Assembly (NCBI GenBank): GCA_963793645.1
Contig: CAWCAW010000004.1
Location: 62,001-126,000 of the forward strand
DNA: 64,000 nt
Direction: 5' to 3'
Source of the DNA: CAWCAW01 sp963793645
GTDB taxonomy: Bacteria; Actinomycetota; Acidimicrobiia; Acidimicrobiales; UBA8190
Shown here: piece after piece, positions 1-8,992 of the stretch
Layout of the letters: the number at the start of each line of letters is the position of its first letter
Position numbering within the stretch: position 1 is the stretch's first letter
Notes under the pieces: generated by a model
The model's input: the letters and a program-made list of their open reading frames with translations, nothing else
What the model was told of the DNA's origin: nothing
Database searches by the model: none
Translations under genes and position numbers: made by a program

Positions 1-354
1 CGCCGTCAAGCTGAGACGCGAGCGCGGGACCTGCTCGACATGCTCGGACTGGCCGACAAGCACGCCGCTGCTCCGGGCGTGCTCTCCGGTGGTCAGCGTC
101 AGCGACTGGCCATCGCCCGGGCCCTGTCGAACAAACCCACTTTGCTGCTGGCCGACGAGCCCACCGGCGCTCTCGACTCCGCCGGCGGCCTCGAGGTCCT
201 CGAGCTCTTCCGCCGCCTTCACGTCGGGGGGCAGACGATCTTGATGGTGACCCACGACGACACCGTGGCCGCATCGGCGTCGCGCATCGTTCGCATGCGC
301 GACGGCCGCATCGAGGACAGCACCACTGCGGTGGCCGCATCGGCGGCCGAGTGA
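1..354 (+). CDS. ABC transporter ATP-binding protein, 3' part only
   Basis: This is the C-terminal part of an ATP-binding subunit of an ABC exporter or permease; the reading frame is open from the first base, so the Walker A half lies outside the window. The signature motif LSGGQRQR, the Walker B stretch LLLADEPTGALD and the switch histidine in VTHD are all present. The DEPTGALD wording is typical of the MacB/LolD group that pairs with FtsX-type permeases. The stop codon is 4 bp before the sensor kinase start, so the genes are probably cotranscribed, and the kinase may control this transporter. The partner permease should lie upstream. The class is certain; the substrate cannot be read. Confidence 0.93.
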   Translation, partial: RRQAETRARDLLDMLGLADKHAAAPGVLSGGQRQRLAIARALSNKPTLLLADEPTGALDSAGGLEVLELFRRLHVGGQTILMVTHDDTVAASASRIVRMRDGRIEDSTTAVAASAAE

Positions 355-358
355 GCTG

Positions 359-2518
359 ATGAGCGTCGAGGTCGCCGCTCCACCTTTGGAGAAACCGGCT
401 GCCATCACCAAAGACACACGCGTCGCCCCACCCTTGGCGGCGGCCGCGTTCTTCGCGGTGGCGGTGGCCTGCATCGTGGTGGCTCCGAGCATCGCCGGGC
501 ACCGAGACCGCGCCGCCGAGCTCGTCCGGGCCGGGGTCGTGCTGGTCTTCGTACTCGCCGGTGCCATGGCCGCCCTGCGGCGCCCCGATGAGCGCCAGGG
601 AACCTTGGTGCTGTGGAGCAGCGCGTTGGGCGCGTTGGCCACCTTGGGGGCGGCCATCGTGGCGGCCCATGGCGCCGCTCATCTCGGCACCACCACAGGC
701 CCGGCCCCATGGCTCGTCGACGCCGCCCGCTTCGCCGAGCCCATGGGCCTCGCCCTGCTCCCCGTAGGTGTGATGCACGTCCTGTTGGGCATTCCCGACG
801 GCAGCTGTTTGTGGAGCCGGCGGGCCATCTTGGGCGGCTACGTCGTCGGCGCCGCTATTGGCATCGCCATGTGGACACAACGGCCCGCGTTGCGGCTGTG
901 GCCCATCACGGCAGAGGCCCTGATCGCCGGCGTGATCGGCGTGGCGGGATCGCAGCGCCGCTACGCCCGGTCCAAAGGCCTCGAACGCCGGCGCCTGCAA
1001 TGGTTCGGGTGGGCCGTGGCCCTGGCCGTCGAGGTCTTGTTCGTCTCTTTGGCGCTGCGCCTCTTGTGGGGATGGCCGACACGCCTCGCGCTGGTAGCCG
1101 CGATGGCCGCACTGCCGCTGGCTATCGCGGTGGGTCTCGGCAGCTCGCGTCGGTTTGCGGGCCGCATCGACCGGCTGCTGGCGCACACGGTGTCGCTGGC
1201 CGGCCTCACGGTGGTGGTGCTGGGCGCGTACGTCGTGATCGTCGTCGGCTTGGGCCACACGCCGTCACACGAGCAACGATCCCTGTTGGCCCTGTCGATG
1301 GTCGCCGCCGCCGTGGCCGCCCTTCTCTACGGGCCGGCGCGTCATCGACTGACGCAGTACGCCAACCGCATCGTCTACGGAGAGCGCGAAGCACCCGACG
1401 CCGTGCTGCGTACCTTCGGCAGCCGGCTGTCGCGGGCCATTCCCATGGACGAATTGCTCTTGCAAGTGGCCGAATCTCTCCGCAAGACCCTCAGCCTGGC
1501 CGCCGCCGAGGTGTGGACGGGATCAGGCGGCCGACTCGAGCGGACGGTGTCGGTCCCCGACGTCCCGCTCAAAAGCCTCACCCTCAGCGGCGAGGAGGAG
1601 CAGGTCGTGGCCCACTCGGGCATCAACGGCACCGCCTGGGTAGAGATCTGGTTGCCTTCACTGCTCGCTGGACGCGAGGACGCCGTTGTGCGGGTGGCAC
1701 CGACTACGCACTCGGGCAAGGTGCTCGGCCTCATCGTCGCCGTACGCCCGGCCGGCAGCGACCCGTTCACCGCCGATGATGACTCGATGCTCACCGAGCT
1801 GGCGCGCCAGGTGGCCCTGGCCCTGCACAACGTCGAGCTCGACTCCGCCCTGCAGGAATCGCTTGACGAGGTCCGACGCCAAGCCGAGCAGCTCCAGGAA
1901 TCCCGAGCCCGCATCGTGGCGGCATCGGACGCGGCGCGTCGCCAGATCGAACGGAACCTGCACGACGGCGCTCAGCAACACTTGGTGGCGTTGGCCGTCA
2001 ACGTACGTTTGGCGCGGCGCCTGGTCGAGACCGACGCGGCGGCTTCCGCCGAGATTCTCGATCAGCTCGGGGTTGGACTCCAAGACGCCGTGCAGGAGCT
2101 GCGCGCGCTCGCCCATGGCATCTACCCGCCGTTGCTGATCGACCGGGGCATCGCCGAGGCCCTGCGTTCGGCGGCGGGACGCGCCGCGTTACCCACCGAT
2201 GTCGACGCTGAAGATCTAGAGCGGTACTCGCCGGAGGAGGAGGCCGCCGTCTACTTCTGCTGCATGGAAGCGCTTCAGAACTCAGGCAAGCACGCCGGAG
2301 AAGGCGCGTCGGCCAAGCTGCGGGTCTGGGTGGAGCCCGGGGCGCTGCTCTTTGAGGCGTCGGACACCGGCCACGGCTTCGACTCGTCGGCCAAAGGCAG
2401 CGGGGCGGGGTTCGTGAACATGAGCGACCGGGTGGGTGCCATCGGAGGCACCCTGTCGGTGCAGTCGGCGCCCGGCCAGGGCACCACGATCTCGGGACGT
2501 ATCCCTATCAACCGGTGA
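359..2518 (+). CDS. Membrane sensor histidine kinase (HisKA_3 type)
   Basis: A 719-residue sensor kinase. Roughly the first 330 residues form a series of hydrophobic membrane segments. They are followed by a GAF-like region (about 345-490), a short helical linker and a HisKA_3 dimerisation helix with the phosphoacceptor motif ERNLHDGAQQHL (His535). The C-terminal HATPase domain shows an N box (ALQNSGKHA), DTGHGFD and GAGFVNMSDRVG. This is the NarL/DesK branch of kinases, which signal to LuxR-type response regulators. Two regulators lie immediately downstream on the opposite strand; the first overlaps the 3' end of this gene by 11 bp. The signal sensed is not evident. Confidence 0.93.
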   Translation: MSVEVAAPPLEKPAAITKDTRVAPPLAAAAFFAVAVACIVVAPSIAGHRDRAAELVRAGVVLVFVLAGAMAALRRPDERQGTLVLWSSALGALATLGAAIVAAHGAAHLGTTTGPAPWLVDAARFAEPMGLALLPVGVMHVLLGIPDGSCLWSRRAILGGYVVGAAIGIAMWTQRPALRLWPITAEALIAGVIGVAGSQRRYARSKGLERRRLQWFGWAVALAVEVLFVSLALRLLWGWPTRLALVAAMAALPLAIAVGLGSSRRFAGRIDRLLAHTVSLAGLTVVVLGAYVVIVVGLGHTPSHEQRSLLALSMVAAAVAALLYGPARHRLTQYANRIVYGEREAPDAVLRTFGSRLSRAIPMDELLLQVAESLRKTLSLAAAEVWTGSGGRLERTVSVPDVPLKSLTLSGEEEQVVAHSGINGTAWVEIWLPSLLAGREDAVVRVAPTTHSGKVLGLIVAVRPAGSDPFTADDDSMLTELARQVALALHNVELDSALQESLDEVRRQAEQLQESRARIVAASDAARRQIERNLHDGAQQHLVALAVNVRLARRLVETDAAASAEILDQLGVGLQDAVQELRALAHGIYPPLLIDRGIAEALRSAAGRAALPTDVDAEDLERYSPEEEAAVYFCCMEALQNSGKHAGEGASAKLRVWVEPGALLFEASDTGHGFDSSAKGSGAGFVNMSDRVGAIGGTLSVQSAPGQGTTISGRIPINR

Positions 2519-2912
2519 CGGCGGCTTCCGGTCCCGACGGTGAGTCGTCGGGCCACACGTTGACGAGCTCGTCGGGCCCGAAATCTTCTTTGTGCACATA
2601 GGCGATGGCGCCGCATGTCCGTGCATCGGCCGGGAGGTCCTCAGCGTCATAGGTGGACAGCAACACGACGCGGGTAGAGGGATGGGCGGCGGTGATCCGG
2701 CGCGTCGCCTCGATGCCACCGATGCCTTCCATGTTGATGTCCATGAGCACGAGGTCGGGGTGCAGCTCGTCGACCTGCTCGATGGCACTCTCCCCCGAAG
2801 CTGCTTCCCCCGCCACCTCGAAGCCGGGCGTGACCCGCACCACGGTTCGAGCCGCCATGCGAAAGGGAAGCTGGTCGTCGACGATCAGTACGGAAACGCC
2901 GTCGTCAGACAC
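2508..2912 (-). CDS. Stand-alone response regulator receiver protein
   Basis: A 134-residue single-domain receiver. The acidic pair is in IVDDQ, the phosphoacceptor is Asp58 in LVLMDINMEG, and the conserved lysine is in YVHKED. There is no DNA-binding output domain; after the receiver only about 20 low-complexity residues remain. It probably acts by protein contact or as a phosphate sink. It is convergent with the neighbouring histidine kinase (11-bp overlap) and lies 78 bp downstream of a full-length NarL-type regulator on the same strand, so all three probably form one phosphorelay module. Confidence 0.9.
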   Translation of the reverse strand: MSDDGVSVLIVDDQLPFRMAARTVVRVTPGFEVAGEAASGESAIEQVDELHPDLVLMDINMEGIGGIEATRRITAAHPSTRVVLLSTYDAEDLPADARTCGAIAYVHKEDFGPDELVNVWPDDSPSGPEAAVTG

Positions 2913-2990
2913 GTCTCCATCCTTGCATCGGCAAAGGACGGGTCAAAGCAAGGTAGTACCCGAACGTGCGGGGTGGCAGCACCCCTACCC

Positions 2991-3662
2991 TCAGGCCCCT
3001 TGGGCCGACAGAAACAGCAGGACGGCCTTGACCCGCCGGTGGACATCGGGCTCCTCCGACAAGGCCAACTTGGAGAAAATCGAGTTGATGTGCTTCTCGA
3101 CGGCGCGCTCGGAGAGCACAAGCGAGGACGCTACCGCCGCGTTGTTCTTCCCCTGTGCCATTTCAGAAAGGATCTCAGTCTCGCGGGGGGTGAGGCGGTG
3201 CAGTGGCGAGTCCACCGGTTTGGCGCGTGCCGCTACCAACGCGTCGACGACGACGGGGTCGATCACCGAGCCGCCATCGGCCACCTCGTGAATGGCGGCG
3301 GCCAGTTGACCAATGTCGGACACCCGCTCCTTGAGAAGATAGGCGCGCCCTCGTGATCCGCCGTCGAGAAACGACAGCGCATAGGCGGGCTCGGAATACT
3401 GGCTCAGGACCACTACGCCGATGTCCGGAAACCGGTCCCGGATGATGCCGGCGGCCCGAATCCCCTCGTCGGTGCCGGTGGGCGGCATGCGGATGTCGGT
3501 CACCACGACATCGGGCAATTCTGTGGTGACAGCGGCAATGAGCGAGTCGAAGTCTGCGCACGCGGCCACCAGCTCGAGGTCGGGCTCGGTGTCAATGAGC
3601 TTTCCCAAGCCTTCTCGCACGAGGTAATTGTCCTCGGCGAGGATGATCCGCACTGCCATCAC
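2991..3662 (-). CDS. NarL/FixJ-type response regulator
   Basis: A 223-residue two-domain regulator. The receiver domain carries LAEDNY at the acidic pocket, Asp56 in VVVTDIRMPP as phosphoacceptor and LLKERV near the switch lysine. The C-terminal LuxR helix-turn-helix begins LTPRETEIL and contains VEKHINSIFSKL. The output domain matches the regulators usually served by HisKA_3 kinases, so the kinase ending at 2518 is the natural partner. The downstream single-domain receiver is probably in the same transcript. Target genes cannot be read from the sequence; the ABC transporter upstream of the kinase is one candidate. Confidence 0.93.
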   Translation of the reverse strand: MMAVRIILAEDNYLVREGLGKLIDTEPDLELVAACADFDSLIAAVTTELPDVVVTDIRMPPTGTDEGIRAAGIIRDRFPDIGVVVLSQYSEPAYALSFLDGGSRGRAYLLKERVSDIGQLAAAIHEVADGGSVIDPVVVDALVAARAKPVDSPLHRLTPRETEILSEMAQGKNNAAVASSLVLSERAVEKHINSIFSKLALSEEPDVHRRVKAVLLFLSAQGA

Positions 3663-3730
3663 GTCAGGTTAGGCGAGGCGTGCCCACTGTGATCGGATGG
3701 CGGATCGCCTCGCCCGCAGATGCGGCGGTG

Positions 3731-5308
3731 TCAGGCCATGAACTCGCCGACCAGAGACACCGCGGGCTCCTTGGCGCCGTCGGGCTCGATCGGACCAGTC
3801 GGACCAGTCGGACCAGTCGGGTCGAACGGCTCGGTGTCGTTCTCGACGTCGGTCGTCTGGTGGTGTCGTGACCCCTGCACGAGCACGCCGGCGGCAAGGG
3901 CGGCTCCGGCCAGAAGCATTGCGCTCACCGTGAAGGCGACTGTGTACCCGTGCACCGAGGCGATCTGTGTGGTCACCGCGCTCTTTGCGTGGCCGGCGAG
4001 GTAAGAAGCTGTCGCCGTGGCCGCCACCGTGTTCAACAGTGCGGTGCCGAGCGAGCCGCCCACTTGCTGGGTGGTGTTGACCAAAGCACTGGCCACGCCC
4101 GCATCTTGCGGATCAACACCGATCAGAGCTGTGGAGCTCATGGGCACAAACGTCATTCCCATGCCCAGGCTCACCAAGACTTCGGGTGGCAACACGTGCG
4201 CCAAGTAGGTGCTGTGCACTCCCAGCTGTGTGAACCAGACCAACCCGACGCCGGCCAAGCCCAGACCGGTCACCATCAGGGCACGGGGCCCGAGGCGCGG
4301 CAGCCACCGACTGGCCAAGCCCGCGCCCATGATGATCCCCCCGGAAAACGGCAAGAAGGCAAAGCCCGTCTTCAACGCGGGGTAGTGCAGAGTCCCTTGG
4401 AAGAAGTAGGTGAGGAAGAGGAAGGTTCCCAACATGGCCGAACCGACCAGCAGCGAGGCGAGAAACGACCCGCCCCGGTTGCGATCGAGCACGACCCGCA
4501 GAGGAAGAAGAGGGTGCGGCGTGCGCAGCTCGGTGCGCACGAACAAGGCCAAAAGAAGTATTGATCCGGCCAAAAGCGCCATGGTGATGGGAGCGCTCCA
4601 TCCGTCGCTGCCGGCGGTGGTGAACCCGTAGACGAGCAGGAAGAACCCACCGGTGACCGTCGCCGCTCCCACGAGGTCGTACCCCTCGTTCGACTCGCTG
4701 CGGCTCTCGCTCAGGACTCGAGTGGCCGCCACGGCTGCGATCAGGGCGATGGGGACGTTGATGAGAAGCGTCCAGCGCCATGACGCCAGCTGCGTCAACG
4801 TCCCGCCCAGCACAAGACCGATGGCCGCTCCACTTCCGGACACGGCCCCGTACACCCCGAACGCTCGGGCTCGTTCACGAGCTTCGGTGAACGTCACCGT
4901 GAGCAGTGACAGCGCGGCGGGTGCCATGACGGCCGCAAAGGCGCCCTGCAGTGCACGGGACCCGAAAAGCATGGCGGGATTCTGAGCCAGACCCCCGAGG
5001 GCAGAGGCCAAACCGAACCCGATGAGGCCGACGATGAACATGCGGCGCCGACCCAGGTAGTCCGCTATCCGGCCCCCCAGCAGCAGCAGGCTGCCAAAGG
5101 CCAGGGTGTAGGCACTCATGACCCACTGCCGGTCACCGGTGGAGATGTGCAGCGAATGCTGTGCGGAGGGCAAAGCCACGATGACCACGGACGCGTCCAG
5201 GACGATCATGAGCTGGGCCAGGACGATCACCGCCAGCGACCAGTAGCGGCGCGGGTCGGGGGCCGAGTTCGACGCCGTGGCGATGGGGCTCGTCTCGGTA
5301 GTGGTCAT
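3731..5308 (-). CDS. MFS multidrug exporter, DHA2 (EmrB/QacA) family
   Basis: A 14-helix proton-driven drug exporter of the DHA2 family. Family motifs are visible: LDASVVIVALPS in the first helix, LGGRIADYLGRRRMF between helices 2 and 3, and GAAIGLVLGG in the fifth. The start at 5308 is chosen because GGAGG lies 7 bp upstream; a longer frame to 5371 lacks this. The C-terminus has a hydrophilic tail with a short Gly-Pro-Thr repeat, encoded by three copies of a 9-bp unit at about 3791-3817. It is transcribed divergently from a TetR gene, with the repressor palindrome placed inside its promoter. Induction by a TetR ligand is therefore likely; the substrate is unknown. Confidence 0.92.
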   Translation of the reverse strand: MTTTETSPIATASNSAPDPRRYWSLAVIVLAQLMIVLDASVVIVALPSAQHSLHISTGDRQWVMSAYTLAFGSLLLLGGRIADYLGRRRMFIVGLIGFGLASALGGLAQNPAMLFGSRALQGAFAAVMAPAALSLLTVTFTEARERARAFGVYGAVSGSGAAIGLVLGGTLTQLASWRWTLLINVPIALIAAVAATRVLSESRSESNEGYDLVGAATVTGGFFLLVYGFTTAGSDGWSAPITMALLAGSILLLALFVRTELRTPHPLLPLRVVLDRNRGGSFLASLLVGSAMLGTFLFLTYFFQGTLHYPALKTGFAFLPFSGGIIMGAGLASRWLPRLGPRALMVTGLGLAGVGLVWFTQLGVHSTYLAHVLPPEVLVSLGMGMTFVPMSSTALIGVDPQDAGVASALVNTTQQVGGSLGTALLNTVAATATASYLAGHAKSAVTTQIASVHGYTVAFTVSAMLLAGAALAAGVLVQGSRHHQTTDVENDTEPFDPTGPTGPTGPIEPDGAKEPAVSLVGEFMA

Positions 5309-5420
5309 GGGGACCTCCAATAGGTGTTTCGAGGGCGTAACGCACGGCTCTATGGCCCAGACCCTGGCCAAAAGGCCTCTGGGTGACTACAATCGGAGCC
5401 GTAGTTCCGTTTCCTTGTGT

Positions 5421-5450
5421 ACTATACGGAACGAGCGTTCCGTTTGTCAA
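5421..5450 (-). promoter_or_regulatory. Promoter of the drug exporter, -35 TTGACA / -10 TATAGT
   Basis: On the minus strand TTGACA (5450-5445) and TATAGT (5426-5421) are separated by 18 bp, a near-consensus vegetative promoter pointing at the exporter gene. The spacer is almost entirely filled by an inverted repeat, which suits direct repression by occlusion. Confidence 0.8.
5426..5443. promoter_or_regulatory. TetR-type operator palindrome
   Basis: ACGGAACG-AG-CGTTCCGT is a perfect inverted repeat with 8-bp arms and a 2-bp centre, lying between the -35 and -10 boxes of the exporter promoter. A further half site, TTCCGT, lies at about 5405. Location between divergent tetR and exporter genes is the classic layout for an autoregulating TetR repressor. 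Confidence 0.8.
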
Positions 5451-5477
5451 GGCGCAAGCGGACGGGGGGCATGATCC

Positions 5478-6152
5478 ATGAGGACTGGTGAAGGCGTGAT
5501 CTCGGCTGGAGATACCCGGCCTGCCGGCAACGACGCCGAGGTCGGCAGTGACGACATCTCCTCGTCGCCGTCAGCGACGTCGCGACCCATGCGGGCTGAC
5601 GCCGTGAAGAACCGCCGGCGCATTCTCGAGGTGGCCGAGGCCGTCTTCGCCACCGAGGGAGTGTCGGTGCCCATCGACACCGTGGCCGAGAGAGCAGGCG
5701 TCGGGGTCGGAACCCTCTACCGCCACTTCCCCACCAAAGAGACGCTCTTCGAAGCCATCGTCATGTTGCGGCTCCAGGAGCTGATCGAGACGGCTACGGC
5801 TCATAGTGAGGACGCCGATCCGGCCGACGCGCTGTTCGCGTTCCTACGCGAGTTCGCCCAACAGGCCTCGGCCAAGCGCGACCTTTTCGAGGCGATGAAC
5901 TCAGCGGGCTTCGACATCAAGTCGCAGTGCTCGGAAATGGTCGAGCAGATGAAACGACAGGTAGAGCACCTACGTCAGCGGGCCGTCGACAGCGGTGAAG
6001 TCCGCTCCGATGTCTCGACGGAGGAGATGATCGGTCTTCTCTCCGGCGCCTGCCAGGCGGTTTCGCACGGGGAACCAGGCGATCTGAACGTGCAGCGAAT
6101 GGTCGAGGTGGTCTTCGACGGGCTGCGCACGCCCGCGTCGGCGCGTCCTTAG
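5478..6152 (+). CDS. TetR family transcriptional repressor
   Basis: A 224-residue repressor. After about 35 variable residues the DNA-binding domain reads KNRRRILEVAEAVF, then IDTVAERAGVGVGTLYRHFPTKETLFEAIV, a textbook TetR helix-turn-helix. The rest is the helical ligand and dimerisation domain. It is divergent from the DHA2 exporter and probably binds the palindrome at 5426-5443 to repress the exporter and perhaps itself. An internal ATG before RADAVKNRR is a possible alternative start, since the residues before it look unstructured. It ends at a hairpin shared with the convergent gene. Confidence 0.93.
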   Translation: MRTGEGVISAGDTRPAGNDAEVGSDDISSSPSATSRPMRADAVKNRRRILEVAEAVFATEGVSVPIDTVAERAGVGVGTLYRHFPTKETLFEAIVMLRLQELIETATAHSEDADPADALFAFLREFAQQASAKRDLFEAMNSAGFDIKSQCSEMVEQMKRQVEHLRQRAVDSGEVRSDVSTEEMIGLLSGACQAVSHGEPGDLNVQRMVEVVFDGLRTPASARP

Positions 6153-6164
6153 CGCGGCAAGGTC

Positions 6165-6190
6165 AACGACGGAGGCCGCCCGCCGTCGTT
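6165..6190. terminator. Bidirectional hairpin between convergent genes
   Basis: AACGACGG and CCGTCGTT form a perfect 8-bp stem around a 10-base loop, between the tetR stop (6152) and the stop of the convergent NTF2-like gene (6198). There is no T run, so this is a structural guess for a shared terminator. Confidence 0.5.
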
Positions 6191-6197
6191 CAGCGTT

Positions 6198-6608
6198 TCA
6201 CCCATTGAAGAACCTGGCGAACTTGTTCGGGTCCTCGATGAACACGGCGATCTTCTCGATGCGATCCGAACTGTCGAAGGTCAGCAGGTACACGACACGG
6301 CCCGAGAACCGGCGGCCTTGGGACTGCATGCTGACCTGGGCAATACACGCGGCGTGGTACTCGCCCACCAAAAGATCGTCCCACTTGGTCACCTCCAAGG
6401 TCCCCTTGGTGGCTTCACCGAGAGCCAGGACATGGTTGACGATCTCTTCGGGAGTCGAGAAGGTCCCCGACGGGAACATGGCTCCCTCTACGTGGTAGGT
6501 GGCCGAGGGTGCCAGTAGGGCCACCAGCTCGTGCACCTCGGATCTGGTGACGAACTCCACGAACCGCTGGACAAGCGCAGTGCGGGCCTGGTGTGACTGC
6601 TCGGTCAT
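6198..6608 (-). CDS. NTF2-like / SnoaL-fold protein
   Basis: A 136-residue protein of the NTF2-like (SnoaL) fold. The pattern VQRFVEFVTRSEVHELVALLAPSATYHV, then a final strand pair ending FDSSDRIEKIAVFIEDP, is that of the small cone-shaped domain used by polyketide cyclases, ketosteroid isomerases and many ligand-binding proteins. The start at 6608 is preceded by GGAGGAG 4 bp upstream; an upstream extension lacks a ribosome site. No catalytic pair can be assigned by eye, so the substrate is unknown. It is convergent with tetR and divergent from the glycosidase gene. Confidence 0.75.
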   Translation of the reverse strand: MTEQSHQARTALVQRFVEFVTRSEVHELVALLAPSATYHVEGAMFPSGTFSTPEEIVNHVLALGEATKGTLEVTKWDDLLVGEYHAACIAQVSMQSQGRRFSGRVVYLLTFDSSDRIEKIAVFIEDPNKFARFFNG

Positions 6609-6790
6609 GGCTCCTCCGGATCTCAGCGCTGCGAGCATGATGGTCAAAGATGTGGCTCGGCGCCAGCCGCGCTCGCCGTCACGTGTCGGACCGGGGGTTG
6701 CTCGTCGCACCCGCCCTCGATTGGACACCCTCGGGAGTCAAAGGCCGCTCGCATATGCTGCCGCCAAGATTGGCGCGTCACAAGAGGCGC

Positions 6791-8992
6791 ATGGGAAGGG
6801 GCACCGTGGAGGTACAGGTAGGGCCGCCGGTCATCACCATCCACCTCGACGACCACGTCATGGTGTGCGAGCCCAACGGGCACATGTCCAGCGGCGAGCA
6901 ACAAGGGTTCTTTGCCCGCGACACCCGGCTCGTATCCGGCTACCGCCTGAAGCTCGGCCGGGTGGCCCCGACATTGCTCAACAGCTCGGAAGTCATGCCG
7001 TTCTCGGCACGCTTCGAGTTCACCAATCCCCCCCTCGACGAAGCCGACGGAGTGATCCCAGCGGGGACGTTGCACCTCCGGTTGGACAGGACCATCCGCA
7101 CCGGTCTCCACGAGGACTACGACGTCACTAACCATGGCCCCAAACCGGTCGAGGTCGAGCTGCAGGTGAGCATCGAATCGGACTTCGCCGACCTGTTCGA
7201 CGTCAAGGCGGGCCGCCGGGCCCGCCGGGGATCACTGCAATCGATTTGGAGCATGAAGCGAGAAGCGCTGAGCACGGCGTATGACAATGGAACGTTTCAG
7301 CGTGGCATCGAGATGCAGGCGTTGCGGTCGGGCTCCCCCACCGAGTTCGCCAACGGCGACCTCATCTGGCGCCTGGCCCTCGAACCCGGCGAGACCTGGC
7401 ATACCTGTCTGGCGTGGACCTTGTTTCTCGAGGGCCCGCCCACCACCCACGCCAAGCCTGCGCAAGAGTGCCCTCCGCTGTTAGGCATCGACAGCAATGT
7501 GCACCGGGCCCGGGACCGGTGGGCGGCCACGACGACGACCTACACCACCAGCGATCCGACCATCACCCGGATCGTCGATCAAGCCGTCGACGACCTTGAC
7601 AGCTTGCGCCTCCACATCCACGACAAAGAGGCCGGTTCGTGGGGCCCCGGCGAGCAGGATCTGGACGGCTGGATTCCGGCCGCGGGCATCCCGTGGTTCG
7701 TGTCGTTGTTCGGTCGCGACGCACTGGTCGTATCGCTGCAGACGCTGAGCCTGTCTCCTCGCTTCGCCCTCGGTGCGCTGCGGGCTCTCGGACGGCTCCA
7801 AGCTGATGCCTACGACGACAGTCGCGACATGCAACCCGGCAAGATCGAACACGAGATCCGTCATGGAGAGCTGGCCACGCTCCATCTGATCCCCCACACG
7901 CCCTACTACGGGACCCACGAGGCCACCACGTTGTATGTGTGGACGGCGGCCAAGGCGTGGCGGTGGCACGGAGATCGCCGCGAGCTCGACGCGGTGCGTC
8001 CTCATGTGGAACGCGCCTTGGCATGGATCGACCTGGACGGGGATGTCGACCAGGACGGACTCCAGGAATACAAGACCCGGGCCAAAACGGGGGGCTACTA
8101 CAACCAGGGGTGGAAGGACTCCGGCGAGGCCATCGTCGACGAAACCGGCCAGCTGGCCTCGTTGCCCATTGCGCTGTGCGAACACCAGGGGTATGTCGTG
8201 GCCGCCAAGCGGGAATGGGCTCGGGTCTTGGAGGACGCCTATGGCGACACCGCCACCGCCACGCGCCTGAGAGCCGAGGCGGATCGGTTGGTGGAAAAAA
8301 TCGAGGAACTGTTCTGGTGGGAGGACGAGGGTACGTACTATTTGGGACTCGACGGCTCCAAACGCCCCCTGCGGACAGTGGCGTCCAACGCCGCGCACCT
8401 GTTGTGGGCCGGCGTTGTTGACCCCGACCGGGCGCGCCGATGCGCGGCGCGACTGATGGAAGACGACATGTGGTCGGGGTGGGGAATCCGCACGCTGTCC
8501 AGGCAACACCCCTCCTTCAACCCGTTCTCGTACCAACTGGGCGCCGTGTGGCCGCACGACAACGTCATCGCGGCGGCGGGTTTCCGCCGCTACGGGCTCG
8601 ACGATCTCGCCGCCAAGGTCATCCGGGGAATCTTCGATGCCGCCGATTGCTTCAGGTCGCGGCGCCTGCCCGAGCTCTTTGCCGGCGTGCACCGCGACGA
8701 CGGAGGCTTTCCCACCCAGTACCTCGGCGCCAACGTTCCCCAAGCGTGGGCCTCCGGTTCGGTGATCCATGCCATGGACGTGCTGCTCGGCCTCGACGCC
8801 GATGGCCCGGGCCAGACGCTCACCGTCAACCCGGTCCTTCCGACGTGGCTCCAGGAGATACATCTCGAGAACCTGGGCGTCGGCAAGAGCAGGGCGAACA
8901 TTGTCGTCTCACGCAACGAAGATGGCTCGGCCTCCCTTGACGTGCGCCATCACGGCGGGCTGCACGTCAGTCTGGCTCCCCAGGTCAAATGA
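6791..8992 (+). CDS. Glycogen-debranching-type glycosidase (GDE N-terminal domain plus (alpha/alpha)6 barrel)
   Basis: A protein of about 730 residues related to amylo-alpha-1,6-glucosidases. The N-terminal GDE_N-like beta domain contains the characteristic GFFARDTRLVSGYRL. The (alpha/alpha)6 barrel follows, with WIPAAGIPWFVSLFGRDALV and NQGWKDSGEAI, the latter two carrying the likely acidic catalytic residues, and PFSYQLGAVWPHDNVI near the end. It probably trims alpha-glucan or related oligosaccharides in the cytosol. The start is uncertain: ATG 6791 and GTG 6806 both sit where family members begin, and AAGGGG precedes the GTG. Its last 8 bp overlap the convergent flavoprotein gene. Exact linkage specificity is inference. 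Confidence 0.83.
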   Translation: MGRGTVEVQVGPPVITIHLDDHVMVCEPNGHMSSGEQQGFFARDTRLVSGYRLKLGRVAPTLLNSSEVMPFSARFEFTNPPLDEADGVIPAGTLHLRLDRTIRTGLHEDYDVTNHGPKPVEVELQVSIESDFADLFDVKAGRRARRGSLQSIWSMKREALSTAYDNGTFQRGIEMQALRSGSPTEFANGDLIWRLALEPGETWHTCLAWTLFLEGPPTTHAKPAQECPPLLGIDSNVHRARDRWAATTTTYTTSDPTITRIVDQAVDDLDSLRLHIHDKEAGSWGPGEQDLDGWIPAAGIPWFVSLFGRDALVVSLQTLSLSPRFALGALRALGRLQADAYDDSRDMQPGKIEHEIRHGELATLHLIPHTPYYGTHEATTLYVWTAAKAWRWHGDRRELDAVRPHVERALAWIDLDGDVDQDGLQEYKTRAKTGGYYNQGWKDSGEAIVDETGQLASLPIALCEHQGYVVAAKREWARVLEDAYGDTATATRLRAEADRLVEKIEELFWWEDEGTYYLGLDGSKRPLRTVASNAAHLLWAGVVDPDRARRCAARLMEDDMWSGWGIRTLSRQHPSFNPFSYQLGAVWPHDNVIAAAGFRRYGLDDLAAKVIRGIFDAADCFRSRRLPELFAGVHRDDGGFPTQYLGANVPQAWASGSVIHAMDVLLGLDADGPGQTLTVNPVLPTWLQEIHLENLGVGKSRANIVVSRNEDGSASLDVRHHGGLHVSLAPQVK

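Noticed and set aside
7481..8863. 460-residue minus-strand frame inside the glycosidase gene
   Set aside because: The plus strand carries an unambiguous glycosidase; the opposite frame is a composition artefact.
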